This document shows positions 18,701 to 27,597 of a stretch of DNA of 64,000 bases, in pieces. The DNA is from Paludibacteraceae bacterium. Lineage in GTDB: Bacteria > Bacteroidota > Bacteroidia > Bacteroidales > Paludibacteraceae. The stretch is from NCBI GenBank assembly GCA_018433525.1, contig JAHDRA010000031.1, forward strand, positions 1 through 64,000. The letters are read 5' to 3'. Below the pieces are notes generated by a model, which saw nothing but the letters and a program-made list of their open reading frames with translations, was not told the DNA's origin and searched no databases. The position numbers and the translations under genes were made by a program. Position 1 is the stretch's first letter. Each line of letters opens with the position of its first letter.

Positions 18701-21700
18701 AATATATCGAATTTTGGATGATGGATCCTTTCATTACCGATAAAGATGGCACGCAGAAAGGTGGTGATTTGTATATAAATTTGGGGGATATCAGTGAGGA
18801 TATTTTAAAAGATGGGAAAAAGTTTTTTGAACAGGGCTTGAGTATCGATGGCGATGTTACCAAAAGCGATACTACCGTGTGGGGAAGAGTTCCGAAAACG
18901 CAATCAACGGTAAAGGCTTTTGACAATACACCGGGAGCGAGAAAATATCAGGATGTTGGTTTAAATGGACTATCCACCGATGAAGAATTTGAATATCCTA
19001 CTTACAAAAAATATGTAGAACAAATTACACGAAAAATCAGTCCTCAAACCCTCCAAAAATGGCAAGACGACCAATTTTCGCCATTGAATGATCCTGCAGG
19101 CGACAACTATCATTTTTATCGTGGTTCCGATTATGACGAACAGAAGAAAGATATTCTTTCCCGATACAAGCATTATAATGGGACGGAAGGAAATTCACCT
19201 GAAGCAGAAAATGTTAACGAAAGTTATACAACTTCAGCTACTTCGCTTCCCGACATGGAAGATTTGAATGAAGACAATACCATGAACGAATACGAAAAAT
19301 ATTATCAGTATCGGGTTCAGATTCGCAGAGATGCTTTTCAGGTAGGGAAAAATTATATAGCCGACAAAATTACTTCCAATGTAAAGTTGGCCAATGGAAA
19401 CGTTGAACCTGTAACTTGGTATCAGTTCCGTATTCCCATCCGTGAATACAACGATAAAATTGGAAGCATTCGCAATTTTAAATCCATTCGTTTTATCAGA
19501 ATGTTTCTTACCGATTTTGAAAAAGACATTCATTTGCGTTTTGCTACTTTCGATTTGGTAAGGGGTGAATGGCGAAGTTACACCAAGTCATTGTATCCGA
19601 ATGGACTGACTCCCCCTTCGGAAGGGAAATTGGAAGTTCAGGCTGTGAATATTGAAGAAAACGCCGATCGTACCCCAGTAAATTATGTATTGCCTCCTGG
19701 AGTTACCAGAGAAACTGATCCGGGACAACCACAGCTATTACAGTTGAACGAACAATCGATGGTTTTAAGAGTCAGAGATTTGGCGCCAAATGATGCCAAA
19801 GCTGTTTATAAAACTACTTCATATGATATGCGTCAGTACAAGCGTCTTCAAATGTTTGTACATGCAGAAAAATTGATTGACGATATTTCCAATTTGCAGG
19901 ATAACGAATTGACCTGTTTCATCCGAATCGGAACCGATATGGTGAACAATTACTATGAATACGAAATTCCCTTGCGATTGACGCCTCACGGAAAATATCT
20001 GGGTGAAAATACAGAGCAGCGGGAGATTGTATGGTATCCTGAAAACATGTTTGATTTTGCATTTTCAAAACTGATTAATGTCAAACTCCAACGCAACAAG
20101 ACTCTTCAGGCCAGCGCAGGAAATGTTTCGAATCTTGTGCCTTATACCATATTTGATCCCGATAAGCCAAAAAATAGAATTACGGTTGTGGGAAATCCTA
20201 CCATTTCCGATGTTCAGAATATTATGATTGGCGTTCGCAACAGAAGTGGCAGCATAAAATCGGGAGAAATTTGGGTAAACGAATTACGCATGTCGGAATT
20301 TGATGAATCGGGTGGTTGGGCTGCAATGGGAAATTTGGCAGTCGGATTATCGGACATTGGGACACTGAATCTTTCGGGAAGAATTGAAACTTCGGGTTAT
20401 GGGAGTCTTGAAAGTAATGTTATGAATAGAAATCTGGAAGATTTGCGTCAGATGAATTTTGCAGCTGCCATAGAATTGGGCAGATTTTTACCTGAACGGG
20501 CTAAATTGCAGATTCCTACTTATTTCTCGTATTCCAACGAAACCGTATCGCCAAAATATAATCCGCTCGATCAGGATGTCGAGCTGTCCGATGCTTTGGA
20601 TAATCTTCCCACAAAATTAGATCGGGATTCCTTAATGAATTTGTCGCAAACGGTGAGCACTTCTAAAAGTTTTAATGTTGCCAATGCCAAATTAAATATA
20701 AAAAGTAAAAAACCACAGTTTTATGACCCTGCAAATTTGAAGTTTACCTATGCCTATATTGAAAACAATGAACATAATTCGGAGATTGAGCAAAATTTGA
20801 TAAAAAACCAGCGTGCTGCAGTCGATTATAATTTCAACTTTGCAGCCCAGCCGTGGGAACCGTTTAAAGATGTAAAAGCTTTGAACAGTCCGGCATTTAA
20901 AATCATCAAGGATTTTAATCTGTATTATCTGCCTTCTTCTTTAAATTATAACGCAAATCTTAATCGATCGTATTCTCAAATCAAACTTCGGAGTTTTGAT
21001 GTTTATTCGGGCAGCTATACCAACGATGAATTGTCCAATCTCACTTTCAGCAAAGATTTTATGTTCAATCGGCAGTTCGATATCAAATATGATTTGACTC
21101 GTTCGTTACATTTCAGTTTTCAAACAGTAATGAACGCCAACATCGATGAACCCTATTTTACGCCCGAAATGGGAAAGGAGTATTACGAAGCATGGCGCGA
21201 TACAGTGTGGCACAATATCAAAAAACTTGGAACACCCTATGTTTATCAGCAGGTATTTACTGCTTCTTGGAATGTTCCACTCAATAAAATACCCATTACG
21301 AACTGGATGCAAGCAAATGTTTCCTATAATTCCAATTACAACTGGAATCGAAGTGCACAAATGGAAGGAGGATCCAATATTGGAAATACAGCTACCAGCA
21401 CCGGTTCGTGGCAGTTTGATGGACAACTGAATTTTGAAACCCTTTACAATAAATCCAAGTTTCTGAAAAACGTTTTGAACCGAAATAAAGTTACTAGTGC
21501 CAGACCTCAGCCTTTCAAACCGGGAAATTATACTCAGACCGTTCAACTCAAGTCCGACCAGCCGCTCACCATTCAGCATCGCTTGGGCAGTGAGCGCATC
21601 AGGCTGACAGCAAAAGATAAGGATGGAAATTCTGTGTTACTCTCCTATAAAGTAAAAAATGCTTCTTCGGTAGAGATTTTACCCAAACAAAATATGGACA

Positions 21701-23184
21701 GCATCACAATCAACATTGTCAGTCTGGATCCCAATCAGCAATCGGTAGTAAACAAAACGCGTGATATTACATTGGGTGCTTTAATGATGGTTCGACGGTT
21801 TTCTATCAATTATCGAGAAAACAACAGCACGGTATTGTCGGGATTTATGCCTGAAACTGGATTTATGGGGCAGCAGAATTACAATGGTATCGATGCTCCC
21901 GGATATACGTTTGCTTTTGGATTTCAGGAAAAAGATTTTATAAAAAAAGCTTTCGAAAGAGGTTGGCTGAATGCAGGTGATTCTGTGGTTAATCCGGCCA
22001 CAACTGCTTTTACTTCCGATCTTGATATCAAAGCAACGCTGGAACCTATTCCGGGCTTTAAAATTGATTTGAATGGGCGGCGATACACGGCTTCAAATAC
22101 TTCGGTGTTCTACATGTACGACGGTATGCCGACTACTTACAGCGGAAGTTTTAATATTACGCAAATTGGCTTGTCCACTGCCTTTAAAAAGCTGGGAAAC
22201 GCTACCGACAATTACAATTCGGAAACTTTTAATGCTTTCCTTGCTAATCGGCAAAAAGTTGCCGACCGCCTGAATCAGAAATATATAGGCACACGATATC
22301 CACAAAGTGGATTTATCAAATCTTCCAATTTGGCAGGCAAAGAATATGATCCATCATTGGGTGCATATCAGCTGAATTCTGCCGATGTGTTGATTCCAGC
22401 TTTTCTGGCTGCTTATACCGGACGTGATGCTACAAAAATTTCTACCAATCCGTTCCTTTCTATTTCGAGTATTTTGCCCAACTGGCGAATCAGCTATGAT
22501 GGACTTTCAAAAATAGAATGGTTTAAAAATCATTTCAGAAATGTGAATCTGACCCATGCCTATTCTTTTCGTTACAGCATTGGTTCCTATTCTTCTTATT
22601 CTACATGGGTGCCTATGGAGGATGAAAGTTCGTTGGGTTATGTTCGCGATGTTCAAACCGACAATCCGATTCCTTCGAGTGCTTACGATTTTACTAGTGT
22701 TTCGCTCAACGAACAGTTTAGTCCACTTCTGGGTATCAATGCTACCATGAACAACAGTTTGTCGGCAAAAATCGAATACCGCAAGCAAAGAAACCTTGCT
22801 TTGAATCTTTCCAGCACTCAGCTGATAGAAAGTGCCAGCGACGAATATGTTTTGGGATTTGGTTATCTGTTGAAGGATTTTGATGTGATTTTGCGATTGA
22901 AATCGGACAAGCAGTCGAAAATCAAAAACGATTTAAAACTTTCGGCCGATATTTCCTATAAAGATATTAAAACCTTGTTGCGCAAAGTGGAGGAGAATAT
23001 TACGCAGGCTTCGAGTGGAAATAAGATGATAACCATAAAATTCCTGGCCGATTACGTATTCAGTTCGAAAGTTAATATCCAGCTTTATTACGACCATCAG
23101 TCGAGTACCCCACTTGTTTCCTCTTCATTTCCGGTTTCATCTTCCAATTTTGGGGCTAGTCTCAGGTTTATGCTGACCAGATAA
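15751..23184 (+). CDS. sprA: Type IX secretion translocon SprA (Sov)
   Basis: 2477-residue outer-membrane protein, the size expected for SprA/Sov, the giant single-chain barrel that forms the type IX secretion channel. A hydrophobic N-terminal signal lies at about residues 8-28. Family-like blocks include MKFDIGPADKIFGPGGVQIRT, the TQGSAEISMGF start of the first SprA_N region near residue 165, LAYIDDFESTK near 825, EIWVNELRMSEFDESGGWA near 1510, and many alternating beta-strand patterns to the C-terminal FGASLRFMLTR, which ends in the aromatic/charged manner of barrel proteins. No frameshift or stop interrupts it. Its cargo includes proteins with a C-terminal sorting domain, one of which is encoded at 27598. 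Confidence 0.95.
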   Translation: MTNRKKSSSIFVYFGIFLSSTVGFVYASLQQPVPAETRSNALKQQDSVQQHFPVKKLVQDTYEDITATYPLDAPVPSNIKTEIEYDPSTASYILRTYLGNIEIATPFRMTEQEYLDYSGRQEMQRYWYEKNSSAQQNVEDKFSVTDMKFDIGPADKIFGPGGVQIRTQGSAEISMGFKTNKIDNPALTERMRKSTILDFDEKIQMNVNGKVGDKVNFNMNYNTESSFDFDQKLLKLNYKGKEDDIIKNIEIGNVSMPLNSSLITGSTALFGVKTDLQFGKLSISAVASQQQSQTQTVSSKRGAQTTDYEIGIDDYDENRHFFLGHYFRNNFENAMSKLPFVTSGVTITRVEVWVTNKRGNYDQARNIVAFMDLGETQRLDNHYWNVLSSTSLPQNKANSLYDEVTSIPNVRDIRQTNNVLSSQYAADSIFGGEDYEKIESARRLDPSEYTLNSSLGYISLRTALNPDEVLAVAYEYTYGGQVYQVGEFSTDAVTAPNALIVKLLKSTAQSPSLATWDLMMKNVYNLGALQIQPENFQLDIVYRNDSVGTDLKYITEGNIQNQLLLRVMNLDRLNTKNAAQPDGKFDYVEGYTVLSSSGRIIFPVLEPFGSHLRKAIGNDQIAEKYVFQELYDSTLVAAREYSEKNKFRIVGEYKASSGNEIRLNAMNIPRGSVTVTAGGVTLVENVDYTVDYTMGTVNIINTSILESGSNIDVKLENQSMFSMQRKSLVGTHLEYQFNRDFSLGATVMHLSEMPLTTKVNTGDEPISNTIWGLNTSWRKESQWLTNQLDKLPFVNATKPSTLALNAEFAQLIPGHSNVISSAGLAYIDDFESTKTTIDLHYPVFWHLGSTPFDPNGGLFPEAALSNNVDYGKNRALLAWYYVDPILNANSRNTPENLRNNLESQSNHLTRNVLEEEIFPNKERLATQTSRMTIMNLSFYPNERGPYNLDWEGINEDGSLKNPEKRWGGIMRKLDVTDFENSNIEYIEFWMMDPFITDKDGTQKGGDLYINLGDISEDILKDGKKFFEQGLSIDGDVTKSDTTVWGRVPKTQSTVKAFDNTPGARKYQDVGLNGLSTDEEFEYPTYKKYVEQITRKISPQTLQKWQDDQFSPLNDPAGDNYHFYRGSDYDEQKKDILSRYKHYNGTEGNSPEAENVNESYTTSATSLPDMEDLNEDNTMNEYEKYYQYRVQIRRDAFQVGKNYIADKITSNVKLANGNVEPVTWYQFRIPIREYNDKIGSIRNFKSIRFIRMFLTDFEKDIHLRFATFDLVRGEWRSYTKSLYPNGLTPPSEGKLEVQAVNIEENADRTPVNYVLPPGVTRETDPGQPQLLQLNEQSMVLRVRDLAPNDAKAVYKTTSYDMRQYKRLQMFVHAEKLIDDISNLQDNELTCFIRIGTDMVNNYYEYEIPLRLTPHGKYLGENTEQREIVWYPENMFDFAFSKLINVKLQRNKTLQASAGNVSNLVPYTIFDPDKPKNRITVVGNPTISDVQNIMIGVRNRSGSIKSGEIWVNELRMSEFDESGGWAAMGNLAVGLSDIGTLNLSGRIETSGYGSLESNVMNRNLEDLRQMNFAAAIELGRFLPERAKLQIPTYFSYSNETVSPKYNPLDQDVELSDALDNLPTKLDRDSLMNLSQTVSTSKSFNVANAKLNIKSKKPQFYDPANLKFTYAYIENNEHNSEIEQNLIKNQRAAVDYNFNFAAQPWEPFKDVKALNSPAFKIIKDFNLYYLPSSLNYNANLNRSYSQIKLRSFDVYSGSYTNDELSNLTFSKDFMFNRQFDIKYDLTRSLHFSFQTVMNANIDEPYFTPEMGKEYYEAWRDTVWHNIKKLGTPYVYQQVFTASWNVPLNKIPITNWMQANVSYNSNYNWNRSAQMEGGSNIGNTATSTGSWQFDGQLNFETLYNKSKFLKNVLNRNKVTSARPQPFKPGNYTQTVQLKSDQPLTIQHRLGSERIRLTAKDKDGNSVLLSYKVKNASSVEILPKQNMDSITINIVSLDPNQQSVVNKTRDITLGALMMVRRFSINYRENNSTVLSGFMPETGFMGQQNYNGIDAPGYTFAFGFQEKDFIKKAFERGWLNAGDSVVNPATTAFTSDLDIKATLEPIPGFKIDLNGRRYTASNTSVFYMYDGMPTTYSGSFNITQIGLSTAFKKLGNATDNYNSETFNAFLANRQKVADRLNQKYIGTRYPQSGFIKSSNLAGKEYDPSLGAYQLNSADVLIPAFLAAYTGRDATKISTNPFLSISSILPNWRISYDGLSKIEWFKNHFRNVNLTHAYSFRYSIGSYSSYSTWVPMEDESSLGYVRDVQTDNPIPSSAYDFTSVSLNEQFSPLLGINATMNNSLSAKIEYRKQRNLALNLSSTQLIESASDEYVLGFGYLLKDFDVILRLKSDKQSKIKNDLKLSADISYKDIKTLLRKVEENITQASSGNKMITIKFLADYVFSSKVNIQLYYDHQSSTPLVSSSFPVSSSNFGASLRFMLTR

Positions 23185-23296
23185 AAGTGATTACATGTTG
23201 TTTGTTGAATTGTTAAATTTTTTGAATATCAAACCTCAATTAAACTTTGGCTGATTATTATTGTTGGAAGGTTAATAGAAATTTTAATCACGTGAA

Positions 23297-25297
23297 ATGA
23301 AGAAAAGATTTTTTCTAGTATTGTGTTGCTTTTTCGGGTTCTTGTTTTCCGAAGCCCAAATTTTTGAACCGGTACATTGGGATATCAGTCATAAACTGAC
23401 CGGAAAAACTACGGCCGACATTATTTTCAAAGCTTCCATAGATGAAGGGTGGCATTTATACGGGTTATCTTTACCTCCAAATGGTCCGAAACCTACCGCA
23501 ATAGTTTTTGAAAAAATTGAAAATGCCCGCAAGGTTGGTGAATTGCAAGCCGTTTCGAACTTGGAGAAAAAGTTCGATCCAAACTTTGGCATGGAGCTGA
23601 ACTGGTTTACGAAAGAGGCTGTTTTCATTCAGAAAATTACATTCTCTTCCAAGCAAAATGTTCGTTTGGAAGGGTATGTAGAATACATGGCCTGTAACGA
23701 CAAAAGTTGTTTGCCTCCCACTTCCGAACCGTTTTCGATTCGATTGAGTACCACTGAATTTAATTCCATCAACTCCGGGGAGCAAGCACCTTCTTCGGAA
23801 TCCGAAAAAATTCAGCCAACGGAAGATTTCAAAAATGCCAAACAAGTAGATTTAAGTTCCGAAGACACTGCCTTAACTTCTTCTGAATGGTGGACACCGG
23901 TAGTGAAAGAGTTGAACAGCTTTGGGAATGTGGTTTATCATAAGGAAACGACTTCGCTTTGGTACATTTTGCTGGCCGGTTTATTGGGCGGATTTCTGGC
24001 TTTGCTTACTCCATGTGTTTGGCCAATTATTCCCATGACGGTAAGTTTCTTCCTGAAACGTTCTGCCGTTCCTTCACGCGGAAGAAAAGATGCAGTTTTA
24101 TATGGTTTGTCCATTATAGTCATTTATGTGGCATTGGGATTGTTGATAACGCTTATTTTCGGCGCCAGTGCATTGAACAGCATGTCCACCAATGCCATTT
24201 TTAATTTGTTTTTCTTTGTTTTGCTTGTTGTTTTTGCCTTGTCGTTTTTTGGTGCTTTCGAGCTGACTTTGCCTTCATCGTGGTCAACAAAAGTGGATGC
24301 CAAGTCCGAATCGACGGTAGGTTTGCTGAGTATTTTGTTAATGGCTTTTACTTTGGTGTTGGTTTCCTTTTCCTGCACCGGTCCTATTATAGGAACTTTA
24401 CTGGTTGAAGTTGCAGCCACCGGTTCTTTGCTTGCTCCGGCTGTAGGGATGTTTGGATTTGCTTTTGCGTTGGCTGTTCCTTTCACTTTGTTTGCATTCT
24501 TCCCTTCGTGGCTCGAATCGTTGCCACGCTCAGGCGGTTGGCTGAACAGAGTAAAAGTGGTATTGGCTTTCATCGAACTTGCTTTTGCACTGAAATTTCT
24601 TTCGGTTGCCGATTTGGCTTATGGCTGGCATATTTTGGACAGAGAAGTATTTGTTTCGCTGTGGATTATAATTTTTGCTTTGCTGGGTATTTATTTGCTC
24701 GGGAAAATTCGTTTTCCACACGATAGCGAGTCGAAACATACTTCTGTTGGTGGACTTATGTTGGGAATCATTTCTTTGGCTTTTGCCGTTTACATGGTTC
24801 CCGGACTTTGGGGAGCACCGCTGAAATCGATCAGCGCTTTCGCTCCGCCACTTTATACGCAGGATTTTAATTTATACAAAGATGAAGTTCATCCAGCTTT
24901 TACCGATTTTGAGGAAGGAATGGCTTATGCTGCAATGAAAAAACTGCCGGTTATTATTGACTTTTCGGGTTATGGTTGTGTAAATTGCCGGAAAATGGAA
25001 GCTTCGGTTTGGACTGATCCACAGGTGAAAGCATTGCTCGACAAAAATTTTGTGCTGATTTCGCTGTTCGTCGATGATAAAACGCCATTGGAAAAACCTT
25101 TTGAAATTAACGAAAATGGTAAAACAAGAAAAATTAAAACCGTTGGTGATAAGTGGAGCTATCTGCAACGATATAAATTTGGAGCCAACGCACAACCTTT
25201 TTATGTTATGATAGACTATCACGGAAAACCTCTGAATAAACCCTATGTTTTTGACACCAATCCTTCTCATTTTGTCAATTGGTTGAATCGCAAATAG
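23297..25297 (+). CDS. dsbD: Thiol:disulfide interchange protein DsbD
   Basis: 666-residue inner-membrane protein that carries electrons from cytoplasmic thioredoxin to periplasmic disulfides. After a signal peptide (about 1-20) comes an N-terminal DsbD-like beta domain (about 22-155, with CNDKSCLPP), a spacer, and an eight-helix DsbD-beta domain (about 220-510). The redox cysteines there are Cys240 in LTPCVWPIIPM and Cys360 in SFSCTGPIIG. A C-terminal thioredoxin-like domain has CVNC at 561-564. All three modules keep their cysteines. It may aid cytochrome maturation or repair of exported proteins, and it follows sprA by 112 bases. Confidence 0.92.
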   Translation: MKKRFFLVLCCFFGFLFSEAQIFEPVHWDISHKLTGKTTADIIFKASIDEGWHLYGLSLPPNGPKPTAIVFEKIENARKVGELQAVSNLEKKFDPNFGMELNWFTKEAVFIQKITFSSKQNVRLEGYVEYMACNDKSCLPPTSEPFSIRLSTTEFNSINSGEQAPSSESEKIQPTEDFKNAKQVDLSSEDTALTSSEWWTPVVKELNSFGNVVYHKETTSLWYILLAGLLGGFLALLTPCVWPIIPMTVSFFLKRSAVPSRGRKDAVLYGLSIIVIYVALGLLITLIFGASALNSMSTNAIFNLFFFVLLVVFALSFFGAFELTLPSSWSTKVDAKSESTVGLLSILLMAFTLVLVSFSCTGPIIGTLLVEVAATGSLLAPAVGMFGFAFALAVPFTLFAFFPSWLESLPRSGGWLNRVKVVLAFIELAFALKFLSVADLAYGWHILDREVFVSLWIIIFALLGIYLLGKIRFPHDSESKHTSVGGLMLGIISLAFAVYMVPGLWGAPLKSISAFAPPLYTQDFNLYKDEVHPAFTDFEEGMAYAAMKKLPVIIDFSGYGCVNCRKMEASVWTDPQVKALLDKNFVLISLFVDDKTPLEKPFEINENGKTRKIKTVGDKWSYLQRYKFGANAQPFYVMIDYHGKPLNKPYVFDTNPSHFVNWLNRK

Positions 25298-25563
25298 TAC
25301 ATTTTGTCTTAATCAGCCCTATGTGTTTTTATTTTTCTGTTATTTTGTCATTTAATTCATTGTTTGGTAGAAACATTATATTCAAAATAGTTGATTGGCA
25401 AACTTATTGTTTAATATGAGAATGAGAAATTTTTTGAGAAACTTATCAGAGAATTGTCTTGTAATTCTGATTTAGAAAAAATAAGTTGGAATGGATTTTT
25501 TGTGTTATATAGAAATTGATTAGCTGAACTTAAGAGTTTACCAATTAAAAAAGGGAGGAAAAA

Positions 25564-26145
25564 ATGGAAAAGGAAAATAAAGCGTCAGAAAAAAATCAAT
25601 CTGCCGAAAACGAAAAAAAACATCAGCAACAACATAAGGAAAATGAAGACAACATAATTCCACAATCGGAAAATAGTGAAGCAGAAAATACTGAAAAAGA
25701 GTTGGAGCGATTGAGGGAAGAATGCGAAGATTTGGCAGACAAGAATTTGCGTTTGTTGGCCGAGTTTGACAATTATCGCAAACGTATGCTCAAGGAAAAA
25801 GCCGATTTGCTGAAAAATGGCGGAGAAAATGTGTTGGTGAATATTTTGCCGCTTGTCGATGACTTTGAACGGGCTTTGAAAGCTATTGAAACCAGCGATG
25901 ACATTGAAGCTGTGAAAGAAGGAATTCATTTGATTTACGGTAAGTTTGTCGATTTTTTGAACAAAAATAATGTGAAGGAAATTCCTACTGAAAATGTAGA
26001 ATTTAACACTCAATATCACGAAGCAGTATCCAAAATTCCGGCACCTTCGGAAGAATTAAAAGGGAAAGTAATTGAGTGTTTATCGAAAGGCTACACGTTG
26101 AACGACAAGGTGATTCGATATGCAAAAGTCGTAGTAGGCGAATAA
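25564..26145 (+). CDS. grpE: Nucleotide exchange factor GrpE
   Basis: 193-residue GrpE, the exchange factor that releases ADP from DnaK. A highly charged, Gln/Glu-rich N-terminal tail (about residues 1-40) leads into the dimerising coiled coil (about 40-95, with LAEFDNYRKRMLKEKADL) and the C-terminal beta-wing (about 135-193, with EFNTQYHEAVSKIP and the closing LNDKVIRYAKVVVGE). A strong ribosome-binding site (GGGAGG) lies 7 bases before the ATG. A terminator-like hairpin overlaps the stop codon, before dnaJ. No dnaK is in this window. Confidence 0.94.
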   Translation: MEKENKASEKNQSAENEKKHQQQHKENEDNIIPQSENSEAENTEKELERLREECEDLADKNLRLLAEFDNYRKRMLKEKADLLKNGGENVLVNILPLVDDFERALKAIETSDDIEAVKEGIHLIYGKFVDFLNKNNVKEIPTENVEFNTQYHEAVSKIPAPSEELKGKVIECLSKGYTLNDKVIRYAKVVVGE

Positions 26146-26160
26146 TTTTATTCGCCTTTT
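26137..26160 (+). terminator. Hairpin overlapping the grpE stop, before dnaJ
   Basis: GGCGAATA pairs perfectly with TATTCGCC around the loop ATTT and is followed by a T-rich run. The grpE stop codon (26143-26145) lies inside it. It could weaken read-through into dnaJ. Confidence 0.75.
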
Positions 26161-26218
26161 AATTTTTTGAATTTTTTTTGTTTACAAATATGTTGAGGAT
26201 GAGGGAGAATTAAGTTTT

Positions 26219-27370
26219 ATGGCAAAAAGAGATTATTACGAAATCTTAGGTGTTTCACGAACAGCCACAGAAGTAGAAATTAAGAAAGCGTACCGTCAGA
26301 AAGCCATCCAGTTTCATCCGGATAAGAATCCGGGCGACAAGAAGGCTGAAGAAAACTTCAAGGAAGCTGCTGAAGCTTACGAAGTTTTAAGTGATCCTGA
26401 AAAACGTGAACGCTACGATCGCTATGGACACGCGGGAGTTGGAAGTTCAGCTTCGAGTGGAAGTTATGGTGGCGGCATGACTATGGAAGATATTTTTTCC
26501 CACTTTGGCGATATTTTTGGCGGTCATTTTGGCGGCTTTTCGGGTTTTGGAGGTGGATCGAGAAGCAGCGCTCCCCGTATGCGAAGAGGAACCGATTTGC
26601 GGGTAAAAGTCAAATTAACATTGGCTGAAATAGCTGAAGGAGTCGAGAAAAAAATAAAAGTCAAGAAATATGTTCCCTGTTCTCACTGTCAAGGAACCGG
26701 AGCAGCCGAAGGTTCGGCGCCCGTAACCTGTTCGACGTGTCATGCAACCGGAAGGGTTACGCGCGTTCAGCAAACCATTCTCGGACAAATGCAGACTACT
26801 TCCGATTGTCCAACCTGTCATGGGGAAGGAAAAGTGATTAAGGAAAAATGTATTCACTGTAACGGAGAAGGAATTATTCACGACGAAGAAATAGTTACCA
26901 TCAACATTCCTGCGGGTGTGGCTGAAGGAATGCAGCTAACTTTGAGCGGGAAGGGAAATGCGGCTCGCAGAGGTGGAATCAATGGCGATTTGATAGTGGT
27001 GATAGAGGAAGAGCCTCATTCGGAACTGATTCGCGATGGAAATGATTTGATTTACAATTTGTTGCTGAGTGTTCCGCAAGCAGCATTGGGTGGAGCTGTT
27101 GAAGTTCCAACCGTTAACGGCAAAGTGAAAGTTAACATCGATGCCGGCACACAACCGGGTAAAGTACTGAGATTAAGGGGCAAAGGATTACCCGATGTCA
27201 ACAGATACGGCAACGGCGATTTGCTGATAAATATTGGCGTATATATCCCCGAAAAATTGAGTAAGGAGGAAAAAGCCATAATGGAAAAGCTGGAACAGTC
27301 GAGTAATTTTAAACCCAGTTCCTCAGCTCAAAAGAGTTTTTTCAGTCGTTTTAAAGATATGTTCGATTGA
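26219..27370 (+). CDS. dnaJ: Chaperone DnaJ (type I Hsp40)
   Basis: 383-residue DnaJ that delivers clients to DnaK and stimulates its ATPase. The J domain (1-70) has the HPD motif in [10 protein letters not shown] Gly/Phe-rich linker (about 75-120) is followed by the zinc domain with four repeats: [16 protein letters not shown] (last repeat residue position shifted), CPTCHGEG and CIHCNGEG. The C-terminal substrate domains run to about 350 ([16 protein letters not shown]). Length is normal. It lies 73 bases after grpE and is followed by a hairpin terminator. Confidence 0.95.
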   Translation: MAKRDYYEILGVSRTATEVEIKKAYRQKAIQFHPDKNPGDKKAEENFKEAAEAYEVLSDPEKRERYDRYGHAGVGSSASSGSYGGGMTMEDIFSHFGDIFGGHFGGFSGFGGGSRSSAPRMRRGTDLRVKVKLTLAEIAEGVEKKIKVKKYVPCSHCQGTGAAEGSAPVTCSTCHATGRVTRVQQTILGQMQTTSDCPTCHGEGKVIKEKCIHCNGEGIIHDEEIVTINIPAGVAEGMQLTLSGKGNAARRGGINGDLIVVIEEEPHSELIRDGNDLIYNLLLSVPQAALGGAVEVPTVNGKVKVNIDAGTQPGKVLRLRGKGLPDVNRYGNGDLLINIGVYIPEKLSKEEKAIMEKLEQSSNFKPSSSAQKSFFSRFKDMFD

Positions 27371-27405
27371 ATTCGAAATTTGTATTTCATTTCGAAAAAC
27401 AGGGG

Positions 27406-27440
27406 AAAAGGAGAGAAAAAGTGATTTCTTTCCTTTTTTG
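27406..27440 (+). terminator. Terminator after dnaJ
   Basis: AAAAGGAGAGAAA pairs with TTTCTTTCCTTTT with one wobble around a short loop and ends in a T run, 36 bases past the dnaJ stop. Confidence 0.65.
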
Positions 27441-27597
27441 GTAAGAAAATAATTTGCCGATTCCGCCAAAGAGTATTAACCGAATCTTAAATTTCTGAAA
27501 TATCAACAAGTATATCCAATTAAAAACAAATTAGATTGTAAAATTTTTATTTTATAAATGCAATTATCTACTTCAACAATAAGCTTTAATAAACTTT

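Noticed and set aside
21106-21579. 157-codon minus-strand frame inside sprA
   Set aside because: Antisense shadow of the long sprA reading frame; no ribosome-binding site and no recognisable motif.
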